Below, piece by piece: positions 15,936 to 24,662 of a stretch of DNA of 64,000 bases. The notes under the pieces are model-generated. The model searched no databases and was not told the origin of the DNA. It saw nothing but the letters and a program-made list of their open reading frames with translations. This stretch comes from JAITWN01 sp050486285 (GTDB lineage Bacteria; Pseudomonadota; Gammaproteobacteria; SZUA-140). Each line of letters begins with the position of its first letter. The first letter of the stretch is position 1. The translations under genes and the position numbers were made by a program. Location: positions 58,555 through 122,554 of the forward strand of contig JBJHCZ010000009.1 in assembly GCA_050486285.1 (NCBI GenBank), written 5' to 3'.

Positions 15936-16961
15936 TCAGCGGCCGGCGCCGAGCCTGCGCATCGCCTTTCGCAACCGGGCCCACCACGAGCGGTTGATCT
16001 TGTTGACCATTTTGATTTCCTGCTTCAGCAGCTCGGTATAGTACATCTGCAGGACGACCGAATCGCGCAACGTCTGCTCCTTGTCCTCGCCGTTGGTGAC
16101 CTGGTTCAGTTCCTTCGCCGCAGTGTGGAAATCGCTCATTGCATTGCGGGTGTCGGAGAAGGCCGCCTGCAAGGCCTTGACGTTGTCTCCGAGCACCTGG
16201 ATCTCTTCGTTCAGCGCGCGCACGTCACGCTGGACCGTCGGCTTGGTGTCCGCGGCGCAGTAGACCATGCAGATCTTCTTGAGTGAGTCGGACAGGCTGT
16301 TGATGCCGTGGCCGGTGATCAGCGCGAACACCCGCAGCAGCACGCCGCCGAGCACCGATCCGAGCAGGGTCGTGTAGAACGCGGTGCCCATGCCGCCCAT
16401 CGCGCTTTCGAGGCCGCGCATGAGCCGGTCATGGTCGACGCCGAGGGCGTCCAGCGAGGTCGTCAGGCCGGCCAGGGTCAGGGTCAGGCCGATGACGGTG
16501 CCGATCAGGCCCAGTGTGATCAGCAGGTTGCCCATGACCTCGATGGCATGGCTGCGCCGCTGGTAACCGGCCAGCTCGACATCGATCAGCGCCTCGATGT
16601 CGGGGACGGAATTGTTGTCGATGATCTGTTTCAGCGACAGGAAAAAGCGCTGGACCGCGTGGATGCTCTCCTCGGGATTCACCCCGGGCAGGCCCTTTTC
16701 CCTCGCGATGTTACCGAGCTCGACGGCCTGCAAGGCCTCATGGGTGATCGACACCGCCAGCATGAAGCTCATCCCGAGCCCGACCAGAAACAGCAGGATG
16801 ATGACCCAGGTGATCTTGCTCTGGTCCCGCTGGATATAAAGCCAGACGTCGGTGTCGAGATAGAGCAGGAAATAGACCACGATCGCCGCTGCCGCCCATA
16901 GCAGCCAGAGCAGGATCGTGCGGAAGGCGTGTTCGCCGATGAGCTCTTTGCGTGCGGACAT
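15936..16961 (-). CDS. MotA/TolQ/ExbB-family proton channel protein
   Basis: 341 residues from the ATG at 16961; a longer start at 17024 has no support. Two N-terminal spans (about residues 15-35 and 50-72) are followed by the TolQ/ExbB core pair: LGLIGTVIGLTLTLAGL (about 150-170) and AMGGMGTAFYTTLLGSVLGG (about 188-208). A helical, probably coiled-coil tail (about 235-310) and a basic C-terminus complete it. The Thr/Gly motifs match proton channels of this family. Together with the downstream ExbD-like VWA protein it should make a proton-motive-force-driven complex. No TonB, Tol or OmpA partner is nearby. Confidence 0.88.
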   Translation of the reverse strand: MSARKELIGEHAFRTILLWLLWAAAAIVVYFLLYLDTDVWLYIQRDQSKITWVIILLFLVGLGMSFMLAVSITHEALQAVELGNIAREKGLPGVNPEESIHAVQRFFLSLKQIIDNNSVPDIEALIDVELAGYQRRSHAIEVMGNLLITLGLIGTVIGLTLTLAGLTTSLDALGVDHDRLMRGLESAMGGMGTAFYTTLLGSVLGGVLLRVFALITGHGINSLSDSLKKICMVYCAADTKPTVQRDVRALNEEIQVLGDNVKALQAAFSDTRNAMSDFHTAAKELNQVTNGEDKEQTLRDSVVLQMYYTELLKQEIKMVNKINRSWWARLRKAMRRLGAGR

Positions 16962-17304
16962 CCGGACCACTTGCGGCTTCGTCTGGCGCCCCTCCCCGAG
17001 TCGCGGCAGGCGCTGGAAAATCATAAGGATACGGCGACTCGGGCCGTTGCCGCGATGGGCCCGTCGAGACGCGGAACGGGACGGCCCGGGCGGCGGCTCC
17101 AGTGCCCGCGGGCTACCGGGACCTGACGGTCATAAATGGTCCCTGAACCCGGCGGTTACAGCATTTTGACTATGTCCCGTTCCGGATGCAATGTAAATCA
17201 GGGACGGAGTTCGGGGCGGGCTGACGGGGTACTTGATATCCGCGCGCAACTTGTGTAAAAGTTTGCCTATACCAACAGATGTTCTGCTGTCAGGGGAGGC
17301 TGCA
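16962..17304. other. Intergenic region between channel gene and small membrane gene
   Basis: It holds the divergent promoter region for the channel gene (minus) and the small gene at 17305 (plus). No further gene was supported. A sigma-70-like promoter is listed separately. Confidence 0.35.
17233..17261 (+). promoter_or_regulatory. Candidate promoter of the 40-residue membrane protein
   Basis: TTGATA (17233-17238) and TAAAAG (17256-17261) are separated by exactly 17 bases, 44 bases upstream of the ATG at 17305. The matches are 5/6 and 4/6. Confidence 0.45.
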
Positions 17305-17427
17305 ATGAACGACAAGAAGCAATGGGATGACGTTAACAAGACCGATACGGTGATCTGCCTGTCGATCGGCGCCTTCTGGGCATTTCTGCTCTGGCTTGCG
17401 TCGAATCACCTCGCGCTGGTCGCCTGA
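17305..17427 (+). CDS. 40-residue single-span membrane protein
   Basis: The ATG has a strong binding site (AGGGGAGG, about 6 bases upstream). The product has a polar N-terminus (MNDKKQWDDVNKTD) and one C-terminal span (TVICLSIGAFWAFLLWLASN). It is flanked by a promoter and a strong terminator, so it forms its own transcription unit between the channel operon and the dynamin-like gene. Function unknown. Confidence 0.7.
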   Translation: MNDKKQWDDVNKTDTVICLSIGAFWAFLLWLASNHLALVA

Positions 17428-17440
17428 TCCGCTGAAATGA

Positions 17441-17480
17441 AAAAAACCCGCCCCTCGCGACCGCGAGGGGCGGGTTTTTT
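17441..17480. terminator. Bidirectional rho-independent terminator
   Basis: A long perfect stem (17441-17459 with 17462-17480) has six A on the left and six T on the right, so it works in either direction. It ends both the 40-residue gene (plus) and the dynamin-like gene (minus, stop at 17486). Confidence 0.95.
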
Positions 17481-17485
17481 GCGTT

Positions 17486-19468
17486 TCAGGCCGCGTCCCT
17501 TTCCGGGGGGGTGGAGTTCGCGAGGGCGTCGCGCAGGCCCTGCAGCGAGCCTGAGCGGCGTTTGAGGCCGTTCCGCTCGTCGGCCAGTTCCTGCAGTTGC
17601 GACTCGAGGTTGTTCTTGGATTCCCGGATCTTGCTCAGCGTCTTCATGTGCTGTTCGATGCTGTTGCGCTTGTCCTGGATCTGCCCGACCAGCGGATTCA
17701 CGATCTCCTTGAGCCAGCCATCGGCCTCCTTGCTTGCCTGCATGAAGACGTTGCGGGCATGGCTGACCAGCGAGATGAAGAACTTCTTCACGACGAAGCT
17801 CTGCTCGGTCATCGTCGTCATCGAACTGTTGCGGAATTCCTCGGCCTTCAGGTAGAGCTGGTCCAGCTCGTCGATGTACTTCTTGATCGGGAATGGCCGC
17901 GGCGGCGTCATGCGCAGCCCGTAGTCGTCGTGGAACTTCTTGTAGATCGCCTGCACCAGCTTGAAGGTCTCGTCCGACTGGCGGTTCGCGATCTGCATCG
18001 CGTCGCGCATGTTGTCGAAGAACACCGACATGCCGTTCTTCATGCCGTTGGTGGTCCAGCTGCCCGACATGTCCTTGCGGGTCTTGTCGATGATCTTGTC
18101 GATCGCGTTGAGGTCGAGCGTGTTGAACATGATCTTGGCCTGCAGCGCGAGCTTCTTGCGGCTCAGCTGGAAGGTCTTGACGCTCTCGTAATAGGCGTTC
18201 TTCTTCTCCTTCGCCTTCTGCAGCAACTGCTGGACGATGTCCTCGTTGTTGCCGCGCATCGCCTCGAGCTCGTTGATGCGGGAATTGAGATCCTCGATGC
18301 GGGCGGAAATCGGCGTGTGCAGCTCCTCCATCGAGCGGTTCATCGAGGCGACGATGTTGTCCCAGATCACCCGCTGGCGGTCGGGCAGGATCTCGTTCGC
18401 GAGCAGCGACTCGAGCGCCGGCAGGTTGCTCTGCTCGAGCAGCGGGCGGTTGTCGCGGATCTTCGCGACCAGGGCCTTTTGCGCCGAGACCGGGAAGACG
18501 CTGGAGACATCGATCTCGAGCAGGCGCGCGCTGCTGCGGCACTGCTCGGTGATCGTCGCCCGCACTTCCTCGGGCTTCTTCATCTCGTCCCACAGGGTAT
18601 CGATCTTGTTCAGCACCGCGGCCAGGCCCTTCTGCTTCTTGTTGCGGAAGGCGGTGATGTAGTTCTGCCACATGTCGAGGTCGCTCTTCGTAACCCCGGT
18701 GTCGGCCGACAGCACGAACAGCACGGCCTGGGCGTTCGGCAGCATGTTGATCGTGAGCTCGGGCTCGCTGCCGAGCGCGTTCAGGCCCGGAGTGTCGAGG
18801 ATGACCAGGCCCTGTTTCAGCAGCGGATGGGGAAAGCTGATCAGCGCATGGCGCCAGACCGGGATCTCGATAGTCTCCGGTCGCGGTCGTCTGTCGTCGG
18901 CGGGTTCCTCGTCGCCGATCAGTCCGAGGTTCTCGGCCTCTTCATACGGCACCTGCTTGGTCCTGACGACCTGGTTGAAGGCCTCGGCAATCTGTTCCGG
19001 CGACGACATGTCGAGCGGCAGGGTGGTCCAGTAGCCGGTCTCGTTCTTGAGATCGGCCAGGCTCATGTCGCTCAGGCGGGTCTCGATCGGCAGCAGGCGG
19101 ATGTAGGCCGTGTCGGCCTCGCGGTCATAGAACAGTTCGGTCGGGCACATCGTCGTGCGCCCGGCCTCCGACGGCAGCAGCCGCCGGCCGTAATCGGCGA
19201 AGAAGATCGCGTTGATCAGCTCGGTCTTGCCGCGCGAAAACTCGGCGACGAAGGCGATGTTGAGCTGGTCGGAATCGAGCATCTTCAGCGCATCGTAGAT
19301 GCGCAACTCGATCTCCGGGCTGGCCAGCTGATTGTCGTTGAGCCACTGCTCGAAGTCCCGGATCGTGCGCACGAGCTCCGCCTTCCAGTCGGCGAAGGCC
19401 TGCATCCGGTGCCTGAAGCGATCCTGCTCCGACGGGGCTTCGGTGAGCTCCATTGCGTTGGTCGACAT
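17486..19468 (-). CDS. Bacterial dynamin-like GTPase
   Basis: 660 residues. The GTPase domain has a dynamin-type P-loop (AEFSRGKTEL, residues 75-84), switch Thr in RTTMCPTE (about 104-111), DTPGL (225-229) and NKID (287-290). About 300 helical residues follow with several coiled-coil stretches, as in bacterial dynamins that bind and remodel membranes. No transmembrane pair is obvious. Family members act in membrane fission or fusion, stress tolerance or phage tolerance. It lies upstream of, and on the same strand as, the channel/VWA pair but is separated from it by a terminator, so any functional link is only positional. Confidence 0.9.
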   Translation of the reverse strand: MSTNAMELTEAPSEQDRFRHRMQAFADWKAELVRTIRDFEQWLNDNQLASPEIELRIYDALKMLDSDQLNIAFVAEFSRGKTELINAIFFADYGRRLLPSEAGRTTMCPTELFYDREADTAYIRLLPIETRLSDMSLADLKNETGYWTTLPLDMSSPEQIAEAFNQVVRTKQVPYEEAENLGLIGDEEPADDRRPRPETIEIPVWRHALISFPHPLLKQGLVILDTPGLNALGSEPELTINMLPNAQAVLFVLSADTGVTKSDLDMWQNYITAFRNKKQKGLAAVLNKIDTLWDEMKKPEEVRATITEQCRSSARLLEIDVSSVFPVSAQKALVAKIRDNRPLLEQSNLPALESLLANEILPDRQRVIWDNIVASMNRSMEELHTPISARIEDLNSRINELEAMRGNNEDIVQQLLQKAKEKKNAYYESVKTFQLSRKKLALQAKIMFNTLDLNAIDKIIDKTRKDMSGSWTTNGMKNGMSVFFDNMRDAMQIANRQSDETFKLVQAIYKKFHDDYGLRMTPPRPFPIKKYIDELDQLYLKAEEFRNSSMTTMTEQSFVVKKFFISLVSHARNVFMQASKEADGWLKEIVNPLVGQIQDKRNSIEQHMKTLSKIRESKNNLESQLQELADERNGLKRRSGSLQGLRDALANSTPPERDAA

Positions 19469-19689
19469 GGGTTTTCTAATCCGCCTGGCCTGCTGGTGGT
19501 GTGTCGGCTTCTTCTGTGTATCGGAATCTTGCCGTTTTATATGAGTATTTTTGTGAACTATGCCCGTAATTCGGGCCCGCTGGACGGCGGTTGCCCGATC
19601 TCCACCGACATCCCCTAGATATCGTCAGTAGTACGAAAAAATCGAGCCGGGAGGGCGGGAGCGAGGGGAGGGACGGCGGGGTTGACGGG

Positions 19690-22284
19690 TCAGTGAGCGC
19701 TGCCGGTGTTCCGCCGCGGCAGGCGGGCCATGATCAACGCGACAAGTAACGCCAGGGTCAGGCCGTCGAGGCTGCCAAAGGCGCCGCGACTGCTGAAATC
19801 GGTGTCCGGTGACGGCAGGCCGGGCGCCTGGCGGGGGCCGATGCGAGTGGCGACCGTGAGCACGTTGTTTCCCGGCTGGGTGTCATTGATCGCCTGGTCC
19901 GGGACCTCGATGCCGTGAGTGATCGTGATATCGCTCTGGGACGGCATTTCCATGGTGATCTCGATCGTCACCGCCTCGCCGGAGCCGGCGGGGAGCCGGG
20001 GGATGTTGCAGGTGAGCGCGGCGCCGCCGGCGGTCGGGACGCAGGTCCAGCTGTTGGGGATCTGCGCGGGGTCCGTGAGCCTCAGCGGCTGATTGACCTG
20101 TGACGGCGCGGTATAGGTGAACTGCGCATTGAGCGCATCGAGGTTCGCGATGTTACCGACGGTGAACCGGAAGGTCTTGTCCAGACCAGCCAACGCGAAC
20201 CGCGGGTCGAAGTCTTCGCTGACAGAGACGTCGGTTTCGACGCCCACCGCGATATCGACGCCGCCGCTCGCGATGATGCGGCCGTCCTCGCCGGCGGCGA
20301 GAAAACGGCCGGCCGGACCGCCGCCGCCGTTCCAGGCGAGGGCATTGATCCGGGGCGGGGGTTCGGTGGCCGCCGTCCCGAGCGTGGTCCAGCCCTGGCC
20401 GGTCTGGCTGCGCAGGAAGATGTCGCGGTCGCTCGCGGCGACCAGCTGGCTGCCGTTCCAGGCGACCGCGCGCAAGGGGGGGATGGGAGGGGGCGGTGTA
20501 CCGGGACCCGGCGCCGCGCGTTCCGGCAGGGACCCGGAGGCCCAAGTGATGCCGTCGGTGCTGTGGATCGCCGCGGCGACCGGCGTTTGGCCCGTGGTCT
20601 GGCCGACCGCGACGAATCGTGGCGGATTGCCGCCGGTCGTGTGCACCACCGCCCGCAAGGTGCCCAGACTGCCCGTCACGTCCTGCGTCCCGGCCGCGCC
20701 CCAGTTCACGCCGTTGTCGCTGGTCAGCACCATGCCGTTGGCGCCGACCGCGACATAACGGGGAGTTTCACCGACCAGGCCGTAGGCGACGCCGCGCAGG
20801 TCGGCGACGAAGCCGTCCGCGTTGACGATGGCCCAGGTCGTGCCGTCGGTGCTGTTGAGTATCGCACCGCCGTCGCCGACCGCGACGAACAGCCCGTTGC
20901 CCCAGGTCACCCCCGCGAGCATCGCATCGAACGGCTGCGTGACCAGGGCCGGCTGCCAGTCCTGGCCGTTGTCGCTGTGGATGATCACACCGCCGGCGCC
21001 GACGGCCACCGCCCGGGTTGCGATGCCGTCGCCGTCGGTGCTGACGGCCAGGCCGTGCAGGGCTGCATCGGTACCGCTGGTCTCGCGCGCCCAGGTCAGC
21101 CCGTCGGGGCTCGACAGCACGGCGCCGACGGCGCCGACCGCGAGGCGCAGCGGGGTCGGAAAGTTCGCGAAGATCACCCCGTTCAGTTCCGCGGCGAGTT
21201 CGGGGACGGGCGTGATGATCTGCCAGTCGAGGTCGACGGCGGTGGCCCTCAGCAGGCGCTGGTTGCCGCCGGTGACCAGATTCGTGCCGTCGAAGGCGAC
21301 CGTCTTCAGCGTCTCGAGCGCGGGATCCTGGGGCAGGGCGCCGGCCACCGACCACTGGATCCCTGTCGGCGAACTCAGGACCAGCGGGGCCTGGGGGGTG
21401 CCCTCGTCGCCGAAGGCGAGAAAACGGCTGTTGGGACCGCCGATCCAGACGACGGCCCGCAAGCGCGCATCGGGATGACCGCTGATGGTCTGCCGCGTCC
21501 ACTCGACGCCGTTGTTACTGGTCCAGGCTGTCCCGCTGGTGCCCACCGCGACGAACAGGCCGTTGCTGCTGGCGGTGACGGCGCGAAGTACCGGCGGTGG
21601 GGGCTGGCCCTGGACCAGCGGGCTGTATTCACGCTCGATCCAGTCGGTGCCGTTCTCGCTGGTGATGATCGTCGATGAGCTGCCGACCGCAACGAAGCGG
21701 TTGGTATGCCAGACGACTCCGTAGAGCGCCGGCCTGCGCGACAGGCTCAGTACGATGGTCTCGGTCCAGGTCACCGTGTCCGGGCTGCTGAGCACGGTGC
21801 CGCTCTCGCCGACCACGACATAGCGCGTGCGGTTCGTGTTCACGGCGATATCGAGGAGCCGGACGCGGGTGTTCGAGGCGCGGGCCGTCCAGTCAGCGCC
21901 GTTCGAGCTGGTCAGCACGAGGCCGCCGTCGCCGACGACGACATAACGCAGGCCGTCCCACAAGGCGCCGAACAGCCGCTGCACCGTGCCGCTGTCGCGC
22001 ACGGTCCACGCGACTCCGTCCGGGCTGGTCAGGATCGCGCCGCCGGCGCCGACGGCGAGGTATTCCGCCCGCTCCGGGCTCCAGACGACGCGCTCGACAT
22101 CGAACGCATCGGGGAGCGGGTTGACCGGGTTCCAGCACAGGCTGGCATTGCCGAACGCGCCGGTACTGAAGCAGAGGGCGTGTGTCTGTCCTGGCGCGGC
22201 CAGCAGGCCTGACAGCAGTAGCAGCAGCGCAGCAGCGAGCCGGGCTGCCGCTCGCGGGCGTGACGGGAGGAGTGGACCATGCAT
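19690..22284 (-). CDS. Large secreted BNR/Ycf48-like repeat protein with C-terminal sorting-like signal
   Basis: 864 residues from the ATG at 22284; the longer frame from 22404 lacks support. A signal peptide (to about residue 38, ending TQTHA-like) precedes a long array of repeats with the pattern VAVGxxGxIxTSxDGxxW, typical of BNR/photosystem II assembly factor-like beta-propellers. A DUF11-like beta domain follows at about 680-810. The C-terminus has a Gly-Ser turn, a hydrophobic helix (LTLALLVALIMARL) and PRR basic residues, the tripartite layout of GlyGly-CTERM-like sorting signals processed by rhombosortases. It is probably exported and surface-anchored or released. No gene for the protease is seen here. 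Confidence 0.8.
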   Translation of the reverse strand: MHGPLLPSRPRAAARLAAALLLLLSGLLAAPGQTHALCFSTGAFGNASLCWNPVNPLPDAFDVERVVWSPERAEYLAVGAGGAILTSPDGVAWTVRDSGTVQRLFGALWDGLRYVVVGDGGLVLTSSNGADWTARASNTRVRLLDIAVNTNRTRYVVVGESGTVLSSPDTVTWTETIVLSLSRRPALYGVVWHTNRFVAVGSSSTIITSENGTDWIEREYSPLVQGQPPPPVLRAVTASSNGLFVAVGTSGTAWTSNNGVEWTRQTISGHPDARLRAVVWIGGPNSRFLAFGDEGTPQAPLVLSSPTGIQWSVAGALPQDPALETLKTVAFDGTNLVTGGNQRLLRATAVDLDWQIITPVPELAAELNGVIFANFPTPLRLAVGAVGAVLSSPDGLTWARETSGTDAALHGLAVSTDGDGIATRAVAVGAGGVIIHSDNGQDWQPALVTQPFDAMLAGVTWGNGLFVAVGDGGAILNSTDGTTWAIVNADGFVADLRGVAYGLVGETPRYVAVGANGMVLTSDNGVNWGAAGTQDVTGSLGTLRAVVHTTGGNPPRFVAVGQTTGQTPVAAAIHSTDGITWASGSLPERAAPGPGTPPPPIPPLRAVAWNGSQLVAASDRDIFLRSQTGQGWTTLGTAATEPPPRINALAWNGGGGPAGRFLAAGEDGRIIASGGVDIAVGVETDVSVSEDFDPRFALAGLDKTFRFTVGNIANLDALNAQFTYTAPSQVNQPLRLTDPAQIPNSWTCVPTAGGAALTCNIPRLPAGSGEAVTIEITMEMPSQSDITITHGIEVPDQAINDTQPGNNVLTVATRIGPRQAPGLPSPDTDFSSRGAFGSLDGLTLALLVALIMARLPRRNTGSAH

Positions 22285-22400
22285 CGGCGGCACCTGAGAC
22301 CCCGGCTTCCAGACCCATCCCGGGGACGGCCGATCCCCCGACGGACGGTACTGCGGGATAACCCCGGATAATACTCCCTGGCTCAGACCCGATCCAGCGG

Positions 22401-22982
22401 TCAATTATACGCGAGTCGCATGCCGACGTCGCGTATCGGGGCCAGCATCAGGATCTTCATCAGCTGGATGCCGACCAGCACCAGCAGCGGCGAGAAATCG
22501 ATGCCGGAGACCGCCGGCAGGACCCGCCGGGCCGGGCGCAGCAGGGGCTCGTTGAGGCTGTGCAGCAGCGACAGGACCGGGTTGCGGGCCCCGGGGTTGA
22601 CCCAGCTCAGGATGATCTGGATCAAGATGGTGATCAGGAACAGGTTCAGCACCAGCGACAGCAGGTCCGCGAGCGACAGCACCAGCAGGCCGCCCGGCGT
22701 GACCGCGCGCCCGGCCGACAGGTGCATCAGGTACAGCGCCCCGATCTGGAGCGCGACCAGCAGCACGATCGATGCAAGGTCGATGCCCTTGAGGCCCGGG
22801 ATGATGCGCCGCAGCGGGATCAGCGGCGGATTCGTTGCCTTGACGATGAACTGCGAAACCGGGTTGTAGAAGTCGGCGCGGGTCATCTGCAGCAGGAAGC
22901 GCAACAGAATCAGGATCAGGTAGATCGTGAAGACCGTATCGATCAGATAGACCGTCGCGTTCGACAGGTACGGATTATTCAT
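22401..22982 (-). CDS. yggT: YggT family membrane protein
   Basis: 193 residues from the ATG at 22982, which overlaps the proC stop by 8 bases. Two YggT repeats are visible, each a pair of spans with the motif NPxxxxIxxxxxPxxxPxRRxxP (here FIVKATNPPLIPLRRIIP and LHSLNEPLLRPARRVLP). The family has been linked to osmotic tolerance and cell-envelope functions. The order yggS-proC-yggT is the usual one in gammaproteobacteria. Confidence 0.92.
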   Translation of the reverse strand: MNNPYLSNATVYLIDTVFTIYLILILLRFLLQMTRADFYNPVSQFIVKATNPPLIPLRRIIPGLKGIDLASIVLLVALQIGALYLMHLSAGRAVTPGGLLVLSLADLLSLVLNLFLITILIQIILSWVNPGARNPVLSLLHSLNEPLLRPARRVLPAVSGIDFSPLLVLVGIQLMKILMLAPIRDVGMRLAYN

Positions 22983-23811
22983 TCTTTCCCCCAAGGTACT
23001 TCGATAATTCGATCGAGCGATCACGGGCCGCGGCGAGCGCCTGCTCGAACAGGCGCTCGAGGCCGCCGTCGCGCAGCGACGCGATTGCGCGTTCGGTCGT
23101 GCCGCCCGGCGAGGTGACGCGGGCGCGCAGCTCGGCGGGACCGGTATCGGTGCTTTCGAGCGCCATCTTCGCCGCGCCGAACGCGGTCTGGATCGTCAGC
23201 ACGCGCGCGGTCTCCGCCGGCAGCCCGAGACGCCGGCCGGCCGCTTCCATGGCCTCCATGACCAGGAAGTAATAGGCCGGGCCGCTGCCCGACAGCGCGG
23301 TGACCGCGTCCATCTGCGCCTCGTCGTCGAGCCACAGCGTCAGCCCGACCGCGCGCAGGATCGTTTCGGCGGCCTCGCGCCAGTCCTTGCCGGCATGGGC
23401 GTTCGCGCACAGCGCGGTCGCGCCGCTCTGCACCAGCGCCGGGGTGTTCGGCATCGCGCGCACCAGCGGGATCCCGCCGCCGAGCCAGCCCTCGAGGTCG
23501 GCCAGGCGGATCCCGGCCGCGATCGAGATCACCAGCCGCCGGCCGTCTTTCAGGTCACCGGCCAGCGCGCGGGCGACCTCGGCGACGACCTGGGGCTTGA
23601 CCGCGAGGACGACGACGGCAGCCTCGCGCGCGGCGTCCGCATTCGAGGCATGGGTCGCGATGCCGAAGTCGCGCTGCAATGATTCGCGCGCCTCCGCGCT
23701 GCGGTCCGAGGCCAGCAGGCGCGCGCGATCGTAACCGTCAGCGATCAGGCCGCCGATCAGGCTGCGCGCCATGTTGCCGGCGCCGATGAAGGCAATCGTA
23801 TGCGGGGTCAT
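22975..23811 (-). CDS. proC: Pyrroline-5-carboxylate reductase
   Basis: 278 residues from the ATG at 23811 (MTPHTIAFIGAGNMARSLIGG), a normal length. The N-terminal Rossmann motif is FIGAGNMA. The signature region ITALSGSGPAYYF appears as VTALSGSGPAYYFLVMEAM, and the C-terminal VTSPGGTTERAI is typical. It makes proline from pyrroline-5-carboxylate using NAD(P)H. It sits between yggS and yggT. Confidence 0.97.
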   Translation of the reverse strand: MTPHTIAFIGAGNMARSLIGGLIADGYDRARLLASDRSAEARESLQRDFGIATHASNADAAREAAVVVLAVKPQVVAEVARALAGDLKDGRRLVISIAAGIRLADLEGWLGGGIPLVRAMPNTPALVQSGATALCANAHAGKDWREAAETILRAVGLTLWLDDEAQMDAVTALSGSGPAYYFLVMEAMEAAGRRLGLPAETARVLTIQTAFGAAKMALESTDTGPAELRARVTSPGGTTERAIASLRDGGLERLFEQALAAARDRSIELSKYLGGKNE

Positions 23812-23824
23812 CGAAGTCCGTAGT

Positions 23825-24565
23825 CTAACCCAAATCGGGGGCGGAATCCGCGCGCGCACGCGGGCGCGCGCCGAACAGTGAGGTCCCAATCCGGATCATG
23901 GTCGCGCCTTCTTCGATCGCTTCCTCGAAGTCATCACTCATACCGATCGACAGCGTGTCGAGCGCGAGTCCCTCCGTCGCCGCGATCGCGTCGCGCAGTT
24001 CCCGCAGGCGGCGGAACGCCGCGCGCCGGCGCGCGGGATCGGGGTCGGGGGCCGGGATCGCCATCAGGCCGCGCACACGCAGTCGCGGCAGCCGGCTTGC
24101 GAACCGGACAAGTTCCCGTGCCGCCTCGGGGGCAACGCCCGATTTGCTGGCCTCGTCGCTGACGTTAACCTGGATGCAGACATTCAGTGGTGCGGACGCC
24201 TGCGGACGCTGGTCGCTGAGCCGCTCGGCGATGCGGGCACGATCGACGCTGTGCACCCAGTCGAAGCGGGCGGCGATGCCGCGGGTCTTGTTCGACTGGA
24301 TCGGGCCGATGAAATGCCATTCGAGCCCGAGGCCGGCGAGCGCATCGAGCTTCGGCAGTGCCTCGCCGAGATAACTCTCGCCGAAACGGCGCTGGCCTGC
24401 CGCGGCCAGCGCCTGCAGGTCTCGTGCCGGGACGCCCTTGCTGACCGCGATCAGCGCGGTCGTGCCGGGCGTCCGGCCGGCGCGCTGCCCGGCGGCGGCG
24501 ATGCGGGTTTGCAGCGCGCGCAGGGCGTCGGCAGGGGTCGCTTCCAGGGGCAAGGGGCACCTCAA
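23825..24565 (-). CDS. yggS: YggS family pyridoxal phosphate homeostasis protein (PLPBP)
   Basis: 246 residues. The N-terminal half has the PLP-lysine region LIAVSKGVPARDL (Lys in AVSKG). FGESYLGEALPKL, WHFIGPIQSNKTR, VNVSDEASKSGV and the C-terminal LSIGMSDDFEEAIEEGATMI are all hallmark motifs. It binds PLP and affects vitamin B6 and amino acid balance, with no known enzymatic reaction. It is first in yggS-proC-yggT, divergent from pilT. Confidence 0.95.
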   Translation of the reverse strand: MRCPLPLEATPADALRALQTRIAAAGQRAGRTPGTTALIAVSKGVPARDLQALAAAGQRRFGESYLGEALPKLDALAGLGLEWHFIGPIQSNKTRGIAARFDWVHSVDRARIAERLSDQRPQASAPLNVCIQVNVSDEASKSGVAPEAARELVRFASRLPRLRVRGLMAIPAPDPDPARRRAAFRRLRELRDAIAATEGLALDTLSIGMSDDFEEAIEEGATMIRIGTSLFGARPRARADSAPDLG

Positions 24566-24662
24566 GATCCGGGTCGGCCGGCCGCTAGTTATGCGGGAAA
24601 TACGGTAATCCCCGCAGGCATGCCTGCCCGCAGTGTGCCACAGATTTCAGGAGCGTAACCAG

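Noticed and set aside
15156..16961. Zorya defence system (ZorAB)
   Set aside because: The ExbD-like partner carries a VWA domain rather than a peptidoglycan-binding domain, and no ZorC/ZorD/ZorE-like gene is adjacent.
17597..19618. 673-codon plus-strand frame opposite the dynamin gene
   Set aside because: Antisense shadow; the dynamin frame has clear GTPase motifs, this one has none.
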